Part shown: positions 50,570-61,801 of the stretch, piece after piece
Layout: the number at the start of each line of letters is the position of its first letter
How positions within the stretch are numbered: position 1 is the first letter of the stretch
From: an uncultured Nitrosospira sp.
GTDB taxonomy: Bacteria > Nitrospirota > Nitrospiria > Nitrospirales > Nitrospiraceae
Assembly: GCA_900696515.1 (NCBI GenBank)
Contig: CAADGK010000056.1
Span: forward strand, 184,383 to 248,382
Reading direction: 5' to 3'
DNA: 64,000 nt
Program-made: the position numbers and the translations under genes
Notes under the pieces: generated by a model
Database searches by the model: none
What the model saw: only the letters and a program-made list of their open reading frames with translations
Told to the model about the DNA's origin: nothing

Positions 50570-51133
50570 ATGCTACTTGTCATCGACAACTACGATTCCT
50601 TCACCTACAACCTCGTGCAATACCTGGGGGAACTCGGTGAGGAGATCCGGGTCATTCGCAACGACAAGATGACCCTGGATCAGATCGACGAATTACGCCC
50701 GGACCGGCTGGTAATTTCTCCCGGACCCTGCACGCCCAAGGAAGCAGGGATTTCCGTCGAGGCGATCCGTCGATTCGGTGGGAAGCTCCCGATTCTCGGC
50801 GTCTGTCTCGGGCATCAGTCGATGGCGGTCGCCTACGGAGGAGAAGTGATCCGCGCGTCACGGTTGATGCATGGAAAGACTTCTCAGATCAAACATGACG
50901 GGAAGACCATCTTCCGATCGCTTTCCAATCCATTCGAAGCGACGCGCTATCATTCGCTGATTGTCAATCGAGCCAATCTTCCTGACTGCTTTGAAATCTC
51001 TGCCGAGACGGCCGAGGGCGAAATCATGGGGCTTCGGCATAAAGTACTAGGTGTCGAAGGAGTTCAATTCCATCCGGAGTCAATTTTAACGACATCGGGA
51101 AAAGACCTTCTACGAAACTTCCTGAAACTCTAG
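50570..51133 (+). CDS. trpG: Anthranilate synthase component II (glutamine amidotransferase)
   Basis: [46 protein letters not shown]. Confidence 0.94.
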   Translation: MLLVIDNYDSFTYNLVQYLGELGEEIRVIRNDKMTLDQIDELRPDRLVISPGPCTPKEAGISVEAIRRFGGKLPILGVCLGHQSMAVAYGGEVIRASRLMHGKTSQIKHDGKTIFRSLSNPFEATRYHSLIVNRANLPDCFEISAETAEGEIMGLRHKVLGVEGVQFHPESILTTSGKDLLRNFLKL

Positions 51134-51156
51134 CCGCTTCTGCTGCTGTGTGACCA

Positions 51157-52170
51157 ATGATCAAAGATGCACTCGCCAAGTTGGCCGACCGAGTCGATCT
51201 TTCCGTGCAGGAAGCCGAATCGATCATGTGCGAGATCATGGACGGGGCTGCGACCCCGGCGCAAGTGGCGGCCTATCTCATGGGGCTCAGGCAGAAGGGC
51301 GAAACGGTTGAGGAAATCGTCGGCTCGGCGAGAGCGATGCGATCGCGGGCCGCGCGCATCAGTGTCGGAGCGTCCATCGTCGTGGATACCTGTGGGACCG
51401 GCGGGGATGGAGCGAATACATTCAATATCTCGACGACGGCCGCGTTCGTCGTGGCGGGAGCCGGCATTACCGTTGCCAAGCACGGCAATCGTTCCGTATC
51501 TTCCAGAAGCGGAAGCGCCGATGTGTTGAGCGCCCTCGGCGTCAAGATTGAGTTGGAACGGGAGCGGGTCGCCGACTGTATCGATGAGGTCGGCATCGGG
51601 TTCTTGTTTGCGCCGCACTACCACAGTGCCATGAAACATTGTGCCGGGCCGAGGCAGGAGATGGGCATCCGAACGATCTTAAATGTGCTCGGGCCGCTCA
51701 CGAATCCGGCCGGAGCCACGCATCAAGTGCTTGGGGTGTATGAGGCACAGAAGACGGAAATCCTCGGACGGGTCTTGCTGGAGCTGGGATCGCAACATTG
51801 CTTCGTGATTCATGGGATGGATGGACTGGACGAGATTACGCTGTCGGACCGGACAAAAGTTTCCGAGGGCAAGGGCGGAGTCGTCTCGAGTTACTTTATC
51901 TCGCCGGAGGAGTTCGAGCTGCCCCGTGTTCCCAGAAAAGAGGTTGCAGGGGGTTCGCCGGAGGACAATGCGCGGATCGTCAAGGAGATTTTACAAGGCC
52001 GGAAAGGTTCCAAGCGGGACATCGTTTGCCTGAACGCAGCACCTGCAATGGTTGCCGGCCAGAAAGCGAAAACGCTCAAAGATGGATTCCGCCTCGCCCA
52101 GCAGACCATCGACTCAGGAGCTGCTGCGGAGAAACTCGATCGTCTTATCGCATTTACCACGAAGGCATGA
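51157..52170 (+). CDS. trpD: Anthranilate phosphoribosyltransferase
   Basis: VDTCGTGGDGANTFNISTTAAFVVAGAGITVAKHGNRSVSSRSGSADVLSALG. Confidence 0.96.
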   Translation: MIKDALAKLADRVDLSVQEAESIMCEIMDGAATPAQVAAYLMGLRQKGETVEEIVGSARAMRSRAARISVGASIVVDTCGTGGDGANTFNISTTAAFVVAGAGITVAKHGNRSVSSRSGSADVLSALGVKIELERERVADCIDEVGIGFLFAPHYHSAMKHCAGPRQEMGIRTILNVLGPLTNPAGATHQVLGVYEAQKTEILGRVLLELGSQHCFVIHGMDGLDEITLSDRTKVSEGKGGVVSSYFISPEEFELPRVPRKEVAGGSPEDNARIVKEILQGRKGSKRDIVCLNAAPAMVAGQKAKTLKDGFRLAQQTIDSGAAAEKLDRLIAFTTKA

Positions 52171-52177
52171 TGGGCCA

Positions 52178-53005
52178 ATGATTCTCGATCGTATTCTGGA
52201 ACATAAAAAAGCGGAACTCCGGCATAAGCAAAGCCGTGCCTATCTTGCTGAACTCAAAGCGGCTATCCGTGACGCACCCCCCACGCTTGGCTTCGCCGTC
52301 ACACTCGATGCGACGAAACCGACGACTAGTCCATCCTTGATTGCCGAGGTGAAGAAGGCATCACCAAGTCTCGGGCTCTTACGGGAAGAGTTCGCGGAGA
52401 AGTTTGATCATTTGGGACTGGCACGGACCTATCGAGAACAAGGCGCCTCAGCTGTGTCCGTTTTGACCGACAAGGATTTTTTCCAAGGAGACCTTCAGTA
52501 CCTCAAAGCCATCAAACAAGCGTTGCCAATCCCGGCACTCAACAAAGAATTTATGGTCGGGGACATCCAATTTTATGAGGCGCGGGCCCACGGAGCCGAT
52601 GCGATTTTGCTGATCGTCGCAGCATTGGAGAAACGACAGTTGATCGACTTCCATGCCTTGGCGACAGAACTGGGGATGGATAGTCTGTTCGAGACGCACC
52701 ATGAGCGAGAGTTGGATACGGTCTTGGAATGGATTCCTAATGCGCGAATGATCGGAATCAATAATCGGGATCTCAGAACCTTCACGACCGATCTCAATGT
52801 CACGTTTCGTCTGGCCAAGCGGATTCCGTCTGACAAATTGATCATCAGTGAAAGCGGGATACATAAGCGAGATGACGTGGTGAAATTGAACGAGGCCGGT
52901 ATTCACGCCATGTTGATCGGCGAGTCGCTCATTCGTGCGGACAACACCGGCGACAAGGTTCGCGAATTACTTGGAACCACGGAGAGTAGTGGCCATTCAG
53001 GATAG
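52178..53005 (+). CDS. trpC: Indole-3-glycerol-phosphate synthase
   Basis: MILDRILEHKKAEL; LIAEVKKASPSLGLLREEF; IGINNRDLRTFTTDL; ISESGIHKRDDV. Confidence 0.95.
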   Translation: MILDRILEHKKAELRHKQSRAYLAELKAAIRDAPPTLGFAVTLDATKPTTSPSLIAEVKKASPSLGLLREEFAEKFDHLGLARTYREQGASAVSVLTDKDFFQGDLQYLKAIKQALPIPALNKEFMVGDIQFYEARAHGADAILLIVAALEKRQLIDFHALATELGMDSLFETHHERELDTVLEWIPNARMIGINNRDLRTFTTDLNVTFRLAKRIPSDKLIISESGIHKRDDVVKLNEAGIHAMLIGESLIRADNTGDKVRELLGTTESSGHSG

Positions 53006-53016
53006 GTGATGCGGGT

Positions 53017-53646
53017 ATGGTGAAGATTAAGGTCTGCGGTATCACTAATGTGGACGACGCGAGGATGGCGGTAGCAGCCGGTGCGGATGCCTTAGGTTTT
53101 GTGATGTATCGAAAAAGTCCCCGCTTCGTCGAACCGGCAGTGGTGAAAGCGATTGTGGCCGGGCTTCCCCTGTTTGTACTGCCCGTTGGAGTCTTCGTCA
53201 ATGAAGAGCCAGAGCGGGTGCGGGCCTTGGTGGATGAATGTGGCCTGGCCTTGGCGCAGCTGCATGGAGATGAAACCGCACTGTATTGTCAGGACCTTGG
53301 ACGTCCTGTGATGAAAGCCCTTCGCCTCAAAGACCGGGGGACCTTTCTGGCTCTGGCCGAATTCCAAGGACGGGCCAACGTACGAGGGGTTCTCATTGAT
53401 GCTTTCTCCAATCAGGCTTATGGCGGCACCGGGCAGACCGTTGATTGGGGGTTGGCTCAGGAGGCGGCTCGGTCCACACCGATCGTTCTGGCTGGTGGGT
53501 TGACTCCAATGAATGTCGCCGAGGCGATCGCTCAGGTTCGCCCCTATGGAGTCGATGTGAGTAGCGGGGTGGAGCTCACCCCAGGGAAAAAGGACCATGA
53601 CAAGGTAAAGGCGTTTATTGCAGCAGCCAGACTTGTGCCAGCCTGA
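53017..53646 (+). CDS. trpF: Phosphoribosylanthranilate isomerase
   Basis: [51 protein letters not shown]. Confidence 0.95.
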   Translation: MVKIKVCGITNVDDARMAVAAGADALGFVMYRKSPRFVEPAVVKAIVAGLPLFVLPVGVFVNEEPERVRALVDECGLALAQLHGDETALYCQDLGRPVMKALRLKDRGTFLALAEFQGRANVRGVLIDAFSNQAYGGTGQTVDWGLAQEAARSTPIVLAGGLTPMNVAEAIAQVRPYGVDVSSGVELTPGKKDHDKVKAFIAAARLVPA

Positions 53647-53698
53647 CCCGCGCTACTATACTTCCCTTCTCATATGTTATTCAGGAGGAGCTGATCAC

Positions 53699-54892
53699 AT
53701 GCCGACGCTTCCAGATAATCGTGGCCGGTTCGGACCCTACGGGGGCCGGTATGTGCCTGAAACTCTCATGCCGGCCTTGCTGGAGCTGGAAGAGGAGTAT
53801 GCCAAGGCGAAGAAAGACCGACGCTTCCAGACCGACCTCGCTTACTATCTGAAACAGTATGTTGGCCGTCCCACCAGTCTCTACCGTGCCGATCGACTGA
53901 CCAAGAAATTGGGCGGCGCTAAGATCTATCTGAAGCGGGAAGACCTGTGTCATACCGGTGCGCATAAGATCAATAACGCGATCGGCCAAGTGCTATTGGC
54001 CATACGGATGAAAAAGCGACGCATCATTGCGGAGACCGGTGCCGGTCAGCACGGAGTGGCCACTGCCACGGCAGCGGCGATGTTTGGATTGGAATGTGAA
54101 GTTTACATGGGCACGGAAGATATGCAGCGTCAGGCGCTGAATGTCTTCCGCATGCGATTGCTCGGTTCGAAAGTGACCGGTGTCGATGCCGGCAGCCGGA
54201 CGTTGAAAGATGCCATCAGTGAAGCCATGCGGGATTGGACCACGAATGTGCGCACGACCCATTACATTCTCGGGTCCGTGCTAGGGGCGCATCCCTATCC
54301 GATGATGATTCGGGATTTCCAGGCGATTATTGGAAAAGAGGCGAGGAAACAGATCCTGGCTGCGGAGGGGAAGTTGCCCGATTATCTCGTGGCCTGTGTC
54401 GGTGGGGGGAGCAATTCGATCGGACTGTTCCATGCGTTTATCGGAGACTCCAAGGTGAAGATGGTGGGAGTCGAAGCCGGAGGAAGTGGGATTGTGAGTG
54501 GGAAACATGCCGCGCGGTTTTCCGGTGGGAAGCCGGGCGTCTTACAAGGGACGATGACATATCTCTTACAAGACGAAAATGGGCAGATCAATCTGACCCA
54601 TTCAGTCTCGGCTGGATTGGACTATGCTGCGGTGGGACCGGAGCACAGTCTCTATCATGACCAGGGCCGGATCGAATACAGCTATGCGACAGATGATGAA
54701 GCGATGGCTGCCTTTGATCTGCTGGCTCGTGAAGAAGGGATCGTGCCTGCATTGGAAAGTGCCCATGCTATTGCGCATGTCATCAAGTTGGCCCCGAAGA
54801 TGAAAAAGTCACAGGTGATCATTGCCAACCTGTCTGGCCGTGGCGACAAAGATGTTCAGCAAGTGGCGAGAATGCGAGGGGTGGAGCTATGA
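53699..54892 (+). CDS. trpB: Tryptophan synthase beta subunit
   Basis: [64 protein letters not shown]. Confidence 0.97.
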   Translation: MPTLPDNRGRFGPYGGRYVPETLMPALLELEEEYAKAKKDRRFQTDLAYYLKQYVGRPTSLYRADRLTKKLGGAKIYLKREDLCHTGAHKINNAIGQVLLAIRMKKRRIIAETGAGQHGVATATAAAMFGLECEVYMGTEDMQRQALNVFRMRLLGSKVTGVDAGSRTLKDAISEAMRDWTTNVRTTHYILGSVLGAHPYPMMIRDFQAIIGKEARKQILAAEGKLPDYLVACVGGGSNSIGLFHAFIGDSKVKMVGVEAGGSGIVSGKHAARFSGGKPGVLQGTMTYLLQDENGQINLTHSVSAGLDYAAVGPEHSLYHDQGRIEYSYATDDEAMAAFDLLAREEGIVPALESAHAIAHVIKLAPKMKKSQVIIANLSGRGDKDVQQVARMRGVEL

Positions 54893-55692
54893 GCGGGCGG
54901 CTGGAAATCACGTTTCAACGGTTGCGTGACAAGAAAGAGAAAGCGCTCATCGCCTACCTGATGGCGGGAGATCCAGGGCTTGCGGAGACAGAACAACTGG
55001 TCGTGGCCTTGGAACAGGCAGGAGCCGATATCATCGAGCTCGGTGTGCCCTTCTCCGATCCGATTGCTGACGGCCCAGTCATTCAGCAGGCCGCCGAGCG
55101 AGGATTGAAGAGCGGCACAACACTCCGGAAAATTCTAGATTCCGTGAAGAACCTCAGGCAGCGCACCGAGATCCCCATCGTGCTCATGCTGTACTACAAT
55201 TCGATCCATGCCATGGGGTACGAGCCGTTTTGCAAAGCTGCAACAGCTGCCGGAGTTGATGGGTTGATCGTGCCTGATATGCCGCCAGATGAAGCAGGGC
55301 CGCTTAAGAAGCCAGCCGATGCCGCTGGTCTGCCGCTCATTTTCCTGTTGGCTCCGACGAGCACACCCAGCCGCCGAAAACTGGTGGCGGAAGAATCACA
55401 CGGGTTTGTCTACTATGTCTCGTTGACGGGGATCACAGGGGCGAAGCTCAGCAACGTGACGGACATCCAACAGAATGTTCAAAAGCTCAAGAAGGTTTCA
55501 GCCTCGCCAGTCGCCGTCGGCTTCGGCGTGGCAACGCCCGAAGATGCCGCACAAGTCTCCAAAATGGCCGATGGTGTCATCGTCGGCAGCGCCATCGTCA
55601 AACAGATCGCCTCCCACCAACAGGATCCAGCAATGGTGAGCCATGTCGCTGAGTTTGTCCGATCATTAAAAACTGCGATGGCTCAGGCCTAG
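54889..55692 (+). CDS. trpA: Tryptophan synthase alpha subunit
   Basis: [45 protein letters not shown]. Confidence 0.96.
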   Translation: MSGRLEITFQRLRDKKEKALIAYLMAGDPGLAETEQLVVALEQAGADIIELGVPFSDPIADGPVIQQAAERGLKSGTTLRKILDSVKNLRQRTEIPIVLMLYYNSIHAMGYEPFCKAATAAGVDGLIVPDMPPDEAGPLKKPADAAGLPLIFLLAPTSTPSRRKLVAEESHGFVYYVSLTGITGAKLSNVTDIQQNVQKLKKVSASPVAVGFGVATPEDAAQVSKMADGVIVGSAIVKQIASHQQDPAMVSHVAEFVRSLKTAMAQA

Positions 55693-55828
55693 GAAACTGC
55701 CATAATCCTCAAGTCGAAGCTGGATCTTGATACAAGAAGCAAGATCTGCTCCTAAGAGACCTGTAGATGCGATCATCCGCTTGCATCATTCTCCTCATTA
55801 GTGAGGTGTCTGTGCAATCGGGGGAAGA

Positions 55829-56014
55829 TCAGTCGGCCAGGGCTTGCGGTTCCGACGTTCCGAGGGCAACGGCCAGATCGATGTCTTGCGCGGCTCGTGC
55901 GACACCGCAGGCCGATACGGCAAATCCGCCGATCAACGCGTAGGAAGCAAGCAACCGAGCGCGGTGTGCTTGGTCCAAACGTTCAACAATCTGATTTAGG
56001 GCTTTGGAGAACAC
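55829..56014 (-). pseudogene. Truncated nucleotidyltransferase (AbiEii-like toxin remnant)
   Basis: LLASYALIGGFAVSACGVARAAQDIDLAVAL retains GG...DxD-type NTase start, then stops after 61 aa. Confidence 0.5.
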
Positions 56015-56178
56015 CGGCTCAAGTCGTAGCAGACATCTGACAGGTGCAATGCGATGGTCAGCCGCTCTTCAGGCGTCTGGCGGCGTGTACGTTCGATCTT
56101 CTCATCCGAGAGCTGTTGCCCCAATTGACTGGGTTGCCTTCGAGACTTCTGCGAGAGGATCGATTGCTGATGCTTCAT
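55996..56178 (-). CDS. Small antitoxin-like ORF upstream of truncated NTase
   Basis: MKHQQSILSQ...RRQTPEERLTIALHLSDVCYDLSR; overlaps the NTase start by 19 bp. Confidence 0.45.
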   Translation of the reverse strand: MKHQQSILSQKSRRQPSQLGQQLSDEKIERTRRQTPEERLTIALHLSDVCYDLSRCSPKP

Positions 56179-56590
56179 GTGTGTAACTATACATGGGTCC
56201 GCTGAAACCTAAAAGGATGAAAACCTACTGCTGGCAGGGCGACCAAGCATGCTCTTGGGCAATAAAGGGCATCTGACAGACAAAACTGAAAAGGGTAAGG
56301 AAAGGCCGTCATTAGTGCGTTGTGGTCACCAGGGTCGGTGTTTGAGTTTGCACCATTGGGAACCTCATTTGTCTCTCAGTTGTATTCGAGTGCTCTCGGC
56401 TTGTCCTGCGCCAAAGCAATCTGAGGCACAATCCTGGCTTGCCCAAAGACCATTTATTGATTCCTTTTAGCTCACCTGCGACGCGATCATATTTCGTCCA
56501 TTTTCCCCACAATGCTTTTGTGATCTTCGTTTTGTTGCTACAGTACTGAAATCGTGCGACCTGCTATGTGCTGAGAACTCATCCATCATC

Positions 56591-57949
56591 ATGACCAGTG
56601 CGCTCCTTTACGATCGTCTCCAGTTTGCCTTTACCGCTACCTTCCACTATCTCTTTCCACAGTTGACGATGGGGCTGGCCTTTCTGCTGTTCTACTTGCG
56701 CACCCGAGTGCTGCTGACCGGCGACACCCATTATGAAGAAGTCGCGAATTTCTGGACCAAGATCTTTGCCCTCAATTTCGGATTCGGCGTCGTCACCGGG
56801 ATTCCGCTTGAATTTCAATTCGGGACCAACTGGGCACGGTTTTCGACCTATGCGGGAGGCGTGATCGGGCAAACGCTTGCGATGGAAGGGGTCTTTGCCT
56901 TTTTCCTCGAGTCCTCGTTTCTCGGAGTGCTCCTGTTTGGGAAGCGGTTCAGTCGACGAGTGCAATGGTTTGCCACCCTCATGCTCTTCGTCGGGACCTG
57001 GCTGTCGGGCTATTTCATCCTGGCCACGAATGCCTGGATGCAGCATCCTGTTGCGTATCAGGTGGCAGATGACGGTCGGCTGTTCGTTACCAGTCTGAGT
57101 GGATTGCTGACTAACCCGTGGCTGTTCTGGCAATTCACGCACAACATGACGGCGACGGTTGTCACGGCGTCCTGTATGGTGGCGGCGGTAGGTGCGTATT
57201 ATTTGTTGTCCGGTCAGCATCAGGCGCATGCGAAAACATTTCTACGGACTGGCGTTGTTGTCGGCGCGATCACATCCGGACTGATGATCTTCCCGACTGG
57301 TCACGGCAATGCCGACCAGGTGTTCCAGCATCAACCGGTCAAGGGCGCCGCATTTGAGGGGCTCTTCAGGACGGAGCGCGAGGCGGGTCTCTATCTGGTT
57401 GGGCAACCGAACCTCGAAACGATGACCATCGATAACCCCATTGAGATTCCTGGAGCGCTCAGTTTTCTCGTGTACAAAGACCTCTATGCGAAAGTCAAAG
57501 GGCTCGATGCGTTTCCGCGCGATGAGTGGCCGGACAATTTACCGCTCCTCTACTATGCCTATCATGTCATGGCGGGATTGGGGACGATTTTTGTGCTTCT
57601 CTTCGGCACGGCCCTCCTCTCCCTGTGGCGAGGCTGGTTGTTCAAGATGAAGTGGCTGCTGTGGTGGTTGATGCTCTGTGCCCCGTTCCCGTACATCGCC
57701 ACGTCGGCCGGGTGGATGACCGCCGAGCTTGGGCGTCAACCCTGGCTAGTGTATGGTCTCTTACGTACCTCAGAGGGCACCTCGCCGCTCGTCCATTCGG
57801 GGAATGCCCTCTTTACCTTGATCGGTTTCGTGGGATTGTACCTGCTCCTTGGCATGCTGTTTATTTTATTGGTCAGCAATCTCATCCGACAGGGGCCTGT
57901 CTCAATCAATCTATCAGCGACGCACCTCCCTCAAAGCCCAGGGGCGTAA
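56591..57949 (+). CDS. cydA: Cytochrome bd ubiquinol oxidase subunit I
   Basis: YDRLQFAFTATFHYLFPQLTMGLAFLLF; FWQFTHNMTATVVTASCM; YYAYHVMAGLGTIFVLLFG. Confidence 0.94.
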   Translation: MTSALLYDRLQFAFTATFHYLFPQLTMGLAFLLFYLRTRVLLTGDTHYEEVANFWTKIFALNFGFGVVTGIPLEFQFGTNWARFSTYAGGVIGQTLAMEGVFAFFLESSFLGVLLFGKRFSRRVQWFATLMLFVGTWLSGYFILATNAWMQHPVAYQVADDGRLFVTSLSGLLTNPWLFWQFTHNMTATVVTASCMVAAVGAYYLLSGQHQAHAKTFLRTGVVVGAITSGLMIFPTGHGNADQVFQHQPVKGAAFEGLFRTEREAGLYLVGQPNLETMTIDNPIEIPGALSFLVYKDLYAKVKGLDAFPRDEWPDNLPLLYYAYHVMAGLGTIFVLLFGTALLSLWRGWLFKMKWLLWWLMLCAPFPYIATSAGWMTAELGRQPWLVYGLLRTSEGTSPLVHSGNALFTLIGFVGLYLLLGMLFILLVSNLIRQGPVSINLSATHLPQSPGA

Positions 57950-58986
57950 TGGAAACGGCATGGTTTATCATCGTCACCTTGATGCTCGCCATGTACGTGG
58001 TCTTGGACGGTTTTGATTTCGGCGTCGGTATGGTGTATCCGTTCATCGCTCGAACCGAAGCGGAGCGGAAAACAGCCTTGACCTCTATCGGACCGGTATG
58101 GAACGCCAATGAGGTGTGGTTGATCGCCGCCGGCGCCGTGCTGTTTTTCGCCTATCCCAAGGCCTATGCGGCGGGATTCAGCGGGTTCTATCTCGCCCTG
58201 ATTTTGGTGCTGTGGCTGCTCATTTTTCGAGGCCTGGCGTTGGAATTGCGGGCTCAGGTTGATCATCTATTGTGGAGGCAAGCCTGGGATGCGGCCTTAA
58301 ACATCAGCAGCGTGCTCTTGGCGATTGTGTTTGGTACGGCCTTGGGCAACCTGATTCGTGGGGTCCCTTTAAACCAAGACGGGTATTTCTTCGTTCCGCT
58401 CTGGACCGACTTTCTTCCGGGATCGGCACCCGGCATCCTCGATTGGTTCACCGTGCTGCTGGGGCTATCCAGTGCGGTGATTTTAGCTTTCCATGGAGCG
58501 AATTACCTGGCTATGAAAACTGACGGCTTCCTGCATCAGCGGGCCGTCGCGGCCGCTCGAATTCTGGGGTGGATGTCCGCAGGGTACACAGCCTTGACCG
58601 TGATGGCTGTGCCGATGGTGCAACCGAGCTTGGCGCTCAATTTTACCAGGAACCCTGTGGTGTACCTGGCACCGTTGATCGGGGCAATTTCGCTGGGGTA
58701 TAGCCTGTATTTCAGGCTCCGCCGGCGGGACACCTCCGCATTTCTTGCCTCCAGCGTGTTTATCTTTCTGATGCTCGCCAGCGTAATGTTCGGCATGTAT
58801 CCGTACATCTTGGTCTCAACGACCGACCGGGCATTCAGCCTGACCGTGTTCAACGCGTCCACTGATTCCTATGGATTAACCGCCGGGATCGGCTGGTTTG
58901 TCGGCGGGTTTCTGCTTATTCTGGCCTATCAGGTCTATCTCCATTCACAGTTCTTCGGCAAGGTTCGGTCGGACGACATCCACTAA
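57949..58986 (+). CDS. cydB: Cytochrome bd ubiquinol oxidase subunit II
   Basis: METAWFIIVTLMLAMYVVLDGFDFGVGMVYPFIARTEAERKTALTSIGPVWNANEVWLIAAGAVLFFAYPKAYA; TAATG overlap with cydA. Confidence 0.94.
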   Translation: METAWFIIVTLMLAMYVVLDGFDFGVGMVYPFIARTEAERKTALTSIGPVWNANEVWLIAAGAVLFFAYPKAYAAGFSGFYLALILVLWLLIFRGLALELRAQVDHLLWRQAWDAALNISSVLLAIVFGTALGNLIRGVPLNQDGYFFVPLWTDFLPGSAPGILDWFTVLLGLSSAVILAFHGANYLAMKTDGFLHQRAVAAARILGWMSAGYTALTVMAVPMVQPSLALNFTRNPVVYLAPLIGAISLGYSLYFRLRRRDTSAFLASSVFIFLMLASVMFGMYPYILVSTTDRAFSLTVFNASTDSYGLTAGIGWFVGGFLLILAYQVYLHSQFFGKVRSDDIH

Positions 58987-59200
58987 ATCTCCGTGCTGTT
59001 TCCAAGGAGGACCGATGGTCTTGGGGTCGGCGACTGGTGTTATGCCGGATCGGTCAGTGACTCTTCGCCTCGGCTGAGTCAGCAACGCTTTGACATGACT
59101 CAGTACAGGTGCTTCGACCTGGATCAGCTGGGACAAAAACTAAGTTCCGTGGAAATGGGTGCTTGTGTACGATGCGGATCGGCTGGATGCCGAGAGCGGC

Positions 59201-59806
59201 TTACTTCTTCGTTTGCGGAGGCATGTAGTTGATTATCTCGCCGGCGAGCTCTTTTGCGATGTCTTTGAGGCTTGGCTTGATGAACATATAACTGTCCGAC
59301 CGTTCATGGCGGGCTTTCCAGACCGTGGTACCGGTGGCGGCATCGACCAGTCGAAGACTGAGCCCGACTCGGCCAACGTTATCGCCTTCTTTCCGGACGT
59401 ATTCCCAGGAATTGACGCGAACCACGAGGAAGGCATCGACGTTCAAGGCTTTCCCGAGCTTGACGGCCGAATCTTTGTCGGATTGTCCGGTCATCTCTAG
59501 ACGAGAAAAGTAGAACACCAGTGAATCAAACGCTTCCTTTGAGGCCTGGAAGATATCCGTGACATTTTCAGGCGAGACGACCCGCTCGATATTGCCTTGC
59601 CGATTCAGTGCTCCTACCAGGACGTCCTGAATGTCCTCCCGGGCGCTGTCGTACTGGCTGGCCATCGGCGGCAGCACGGCGATGGTCTGAGGTCGAAATA
59701 CCCTGGCGCCGGGGCCTTCCCACACCTCTTGCAACCCTCCGCAGCCGTTGAGTAGCGCGACAAGCAAGACGAGAAAGGGGATGCGCACAGATAATCGAGC
59801 CAGCAT
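59201..59806 (-). CDS. Lipoprotein, GNA1162/DUF799-like
   Basis: LLVALLNGCGGLQEVW lipobox; TIAVLPPMASQYDSAREDIQDVLVGALNRQG. Confidence 0.7.
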   Translation of the reverse strand: MLARLSVRIPFLVLLVALLNGCGGLQEVWEGPGARVFRPQTIAVLPPMASQYDSAREDIQDVLVGALNRQGNIERVVSPENVTDIFQASKEAFDSLVFYFSRLEMTGQSDKDSAVKLGKALNVDAFLVVRVNSWEYVRKEGDNVGRVGLSLRLVDAATGTTVWKARHERSDSYMFIKPSLKDIAKELAGEIINYMPPQTKK

Positions 59807-59821
59807 GGGTTTAGTATACCA

Positions 59822-60967
59822 TTAGAACGTCAAGGAAATAGACGCGGACACGAGCGCGCCCTTTTCACGAAAGTCATACCCCCCGCCGGCATCGGCCCGG
59901 AAATTAAACCACCGCATCCCCAGGCCTGCCGTCGGAACGAAGGGGGTCGACGCATCCTGCATATTCTTGAATGTTCCGATCCGAAACGAAAGAAATTCCG
60001 ACAAAATTGTCTGTTCGAGTCCCAAGCTCACAAGTTGGCTCTTCACACCTGGGATAAAGGTCTTGTTTGACGTCGCATCTACATCGGCTGTTAACGTTAG
60101 CGTGGAGTAGGGGTTAATCGCGACTCCAACTCGGACCTGTGGCTCCAGCTTCAGTTCGCCTCCGCCGGCGGCATCGAAAGTTGGCTTATTGATATCCTTT
60201 GCAACGACCCCAAACCTCACCCAGGAGGATGGCCGATAGATTGCCCCGATGTCAATTCCGTAGGTTGTGGAGATGTTCGGTTTGCCGAAGTGATCGGTTG
60301 TGCTCACCCCACTTCCCCCTTGGAGTTCGGTGGAGCCATTGTATGCCGCCCCCTGAATGACCTTTGCCGTAATCCCGATTGAAAAGGTCTTGTCAGCAAA
60401 GGCGTAGGCATAGGAAAAGGCCAGTTGCCTGGCTTCCAGGCCGCGGAGCGCCATCTGGCCAGTCACCGTGACCGGTAATCCTGGCCCAGCTGGCGGGGTG
60501 ACCGTCACCGGTGTTGAGACGAATCCACCGCCTGTGGCGACATCAGAGATATTGAATCCAAAGGCATGTTCACCGAGGTGTCCTTTAAAATAGAGGCCGG
60601 CCGATCCATTGACTGAAACCGTGGCGCCGGGCCGATTGATGCGATCGGCAATCAACTGGGCTTTCACCAGATTCGCCGGAGCGGTATCATTACGATCGAA
60701 GTTCTCCAGATCATGCAGGGCATCTCCGATGCCGAGACGGTCTGTGGCTTGTCCGCCGCCTTGAAGGCGAATATCGACGGTTTGAGTCATGGCCAGGCCG
60801 GCAGGATTCCAATAAGTGGCGAGCGCATTGGTGGTCACGGCGACGCCGGCTCCGCCCATGCCCATGGCGCGAGGGCCTGAGATGACGAATTCCGCCGCGG
60901 ATACGAGTGACGGCCATACTGACAGAGCCAGCAATAGGCTGATGCGGAGGGGAGATGAACGGTGCAT
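59822..60967 (-). CDS. Outer-membrane beta-barrel protein (TraF_2/PorV-like)
   Basis: Signal peptide; GPRAMGMGGAGVAVTTNALATYWNPAGLA; C-terminal aromatic residue ...SISLTF. Confidence 0.75.
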   Translation of the reverse strand: MHRSSPLRISLLLALSVWPSLVSAAEFVISGPRAMGMGGAGVAVTTNALATYWNPAGLAMTQTVDIRLQGGGQATDRLGIGDALHDLENFDRNDTAPANLVKAQLIADRINRPGATVSVNGSAGLYFKGHLGEHAFGFNISDVATGGGFVSTPVTVTPPAGPGLPVTVTGQMALRGLEARQLAFSYAYAFADKTFSIGITAKVIQGAAYNGSTELQGGSGVSTTDHFGKPNISTTYGIDIGAIYRPSSWVRFGVVAKDINKPTFDAAGGGELKLEPQVRVGVAINPYSTLTLTADVDATSNKTFIPGVKSQLVSLGLEQTILSEFLSFRIGTFKNMQDASTPFVPTAGLGMRWFNFRADAGGGYDFREKGALVSASISLTF

Positions 60968-61138
60968 GTCGATCTCTACTGTAGTAAATGGAAACCTACG
61001 CGAGTCTAGAGAAGGATCAAAAGTTCGTCAAGGAATCGCCGGTTGCTCACCGGCCGGTATAAAAAGATGAAGGATCCGCTTACCACCTGTCTCCGGAGAG
61101 ATAGAAGGAAAGAGACTTTCGCCTGAGGGTAAGGCGTT

Positions 61139-61801
61139 CTAGACGATTTGTCCGTCCTGCATGTGGATAATGCGATCGGATTGGGCAGAGAGTTTGTCGT
61201 TATGCGTGACGATCACGAACGTCGTGCCGCGTGTCTTGCTCAACGTGCGCATCAATCCGAACAATCCGTCTCCGCTATGGGTGTCCAGGTTGCCGGTCGG
61301 TTCATCTGCCAAGACAACATCCGGCTTCTGCATGAGTGCGCGGGCCATGGCGACTCGCTGCTGCTCTCCTCCCGACAGCTCCCCGGGCTTGTGATGCAAC
61401 CGATGTCCCAATCCGACTTCCGAGAGGAGGGTGGTGGCTTCGGTTCTGACAATGGCGGGGTCGCGACGTTGCACGAGCGCCGGCATGCAGGCATTTTCCA
61501 ACGCCGTGAATTCGGCGAGCAAGTGATGGAATTGGAAGACGAACCCGATCCGCTTATTACGGAACTCCGCTTGCTGCGCCTCGGTCATGCGAAAGAGATC
61601 CTGCCCATCGAATGTGACGGTTCCGCTGCTCGGCTTATCTAGGGTGCCGATAATGTGGAGCAAGGTGCTCTTGCCGGCCCCGGAGGCGCCGACAATAGCC
61701 ACCAACTCGCCGCGCTGAATCTCAAGATTGATTCCCTTGAGCACGGGCACTTCGTAGGATCCCATCGAGAAAGACTTATGCAGATTGGTGACCGTAATCA
61801 T
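61139..61801 (-). CDS. lolD: Lipoprotein-releasing ABC transporter ATP-binding protein
   Basis: IVGASGAGKSTLLHIIGTLDKPSSG; LSGGEQQRVAMARALMQKPDVVLADEPTGNLD. Confidence 0.93.
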   Translation of the reverse strand: MITVTNLHKSFSMGSYEVPVLKGINLEIQRGELVAIVGASGAGKSTLLHIIGTLDKPSSGTVTFDGQDLFRMTEAQQAEFRNKRIGFVFQFHHLLAEFTALENACMPALVQRRDPAIVRTEATTLLSEVGLGHRLHHKPGELSGGEQQRVAMARALMQKPDVVLADEPTGNLDTHSGDGLFGLMRTLSKTRGTTFVIVTHNDKLSAQSDRIIHMQDGQIV

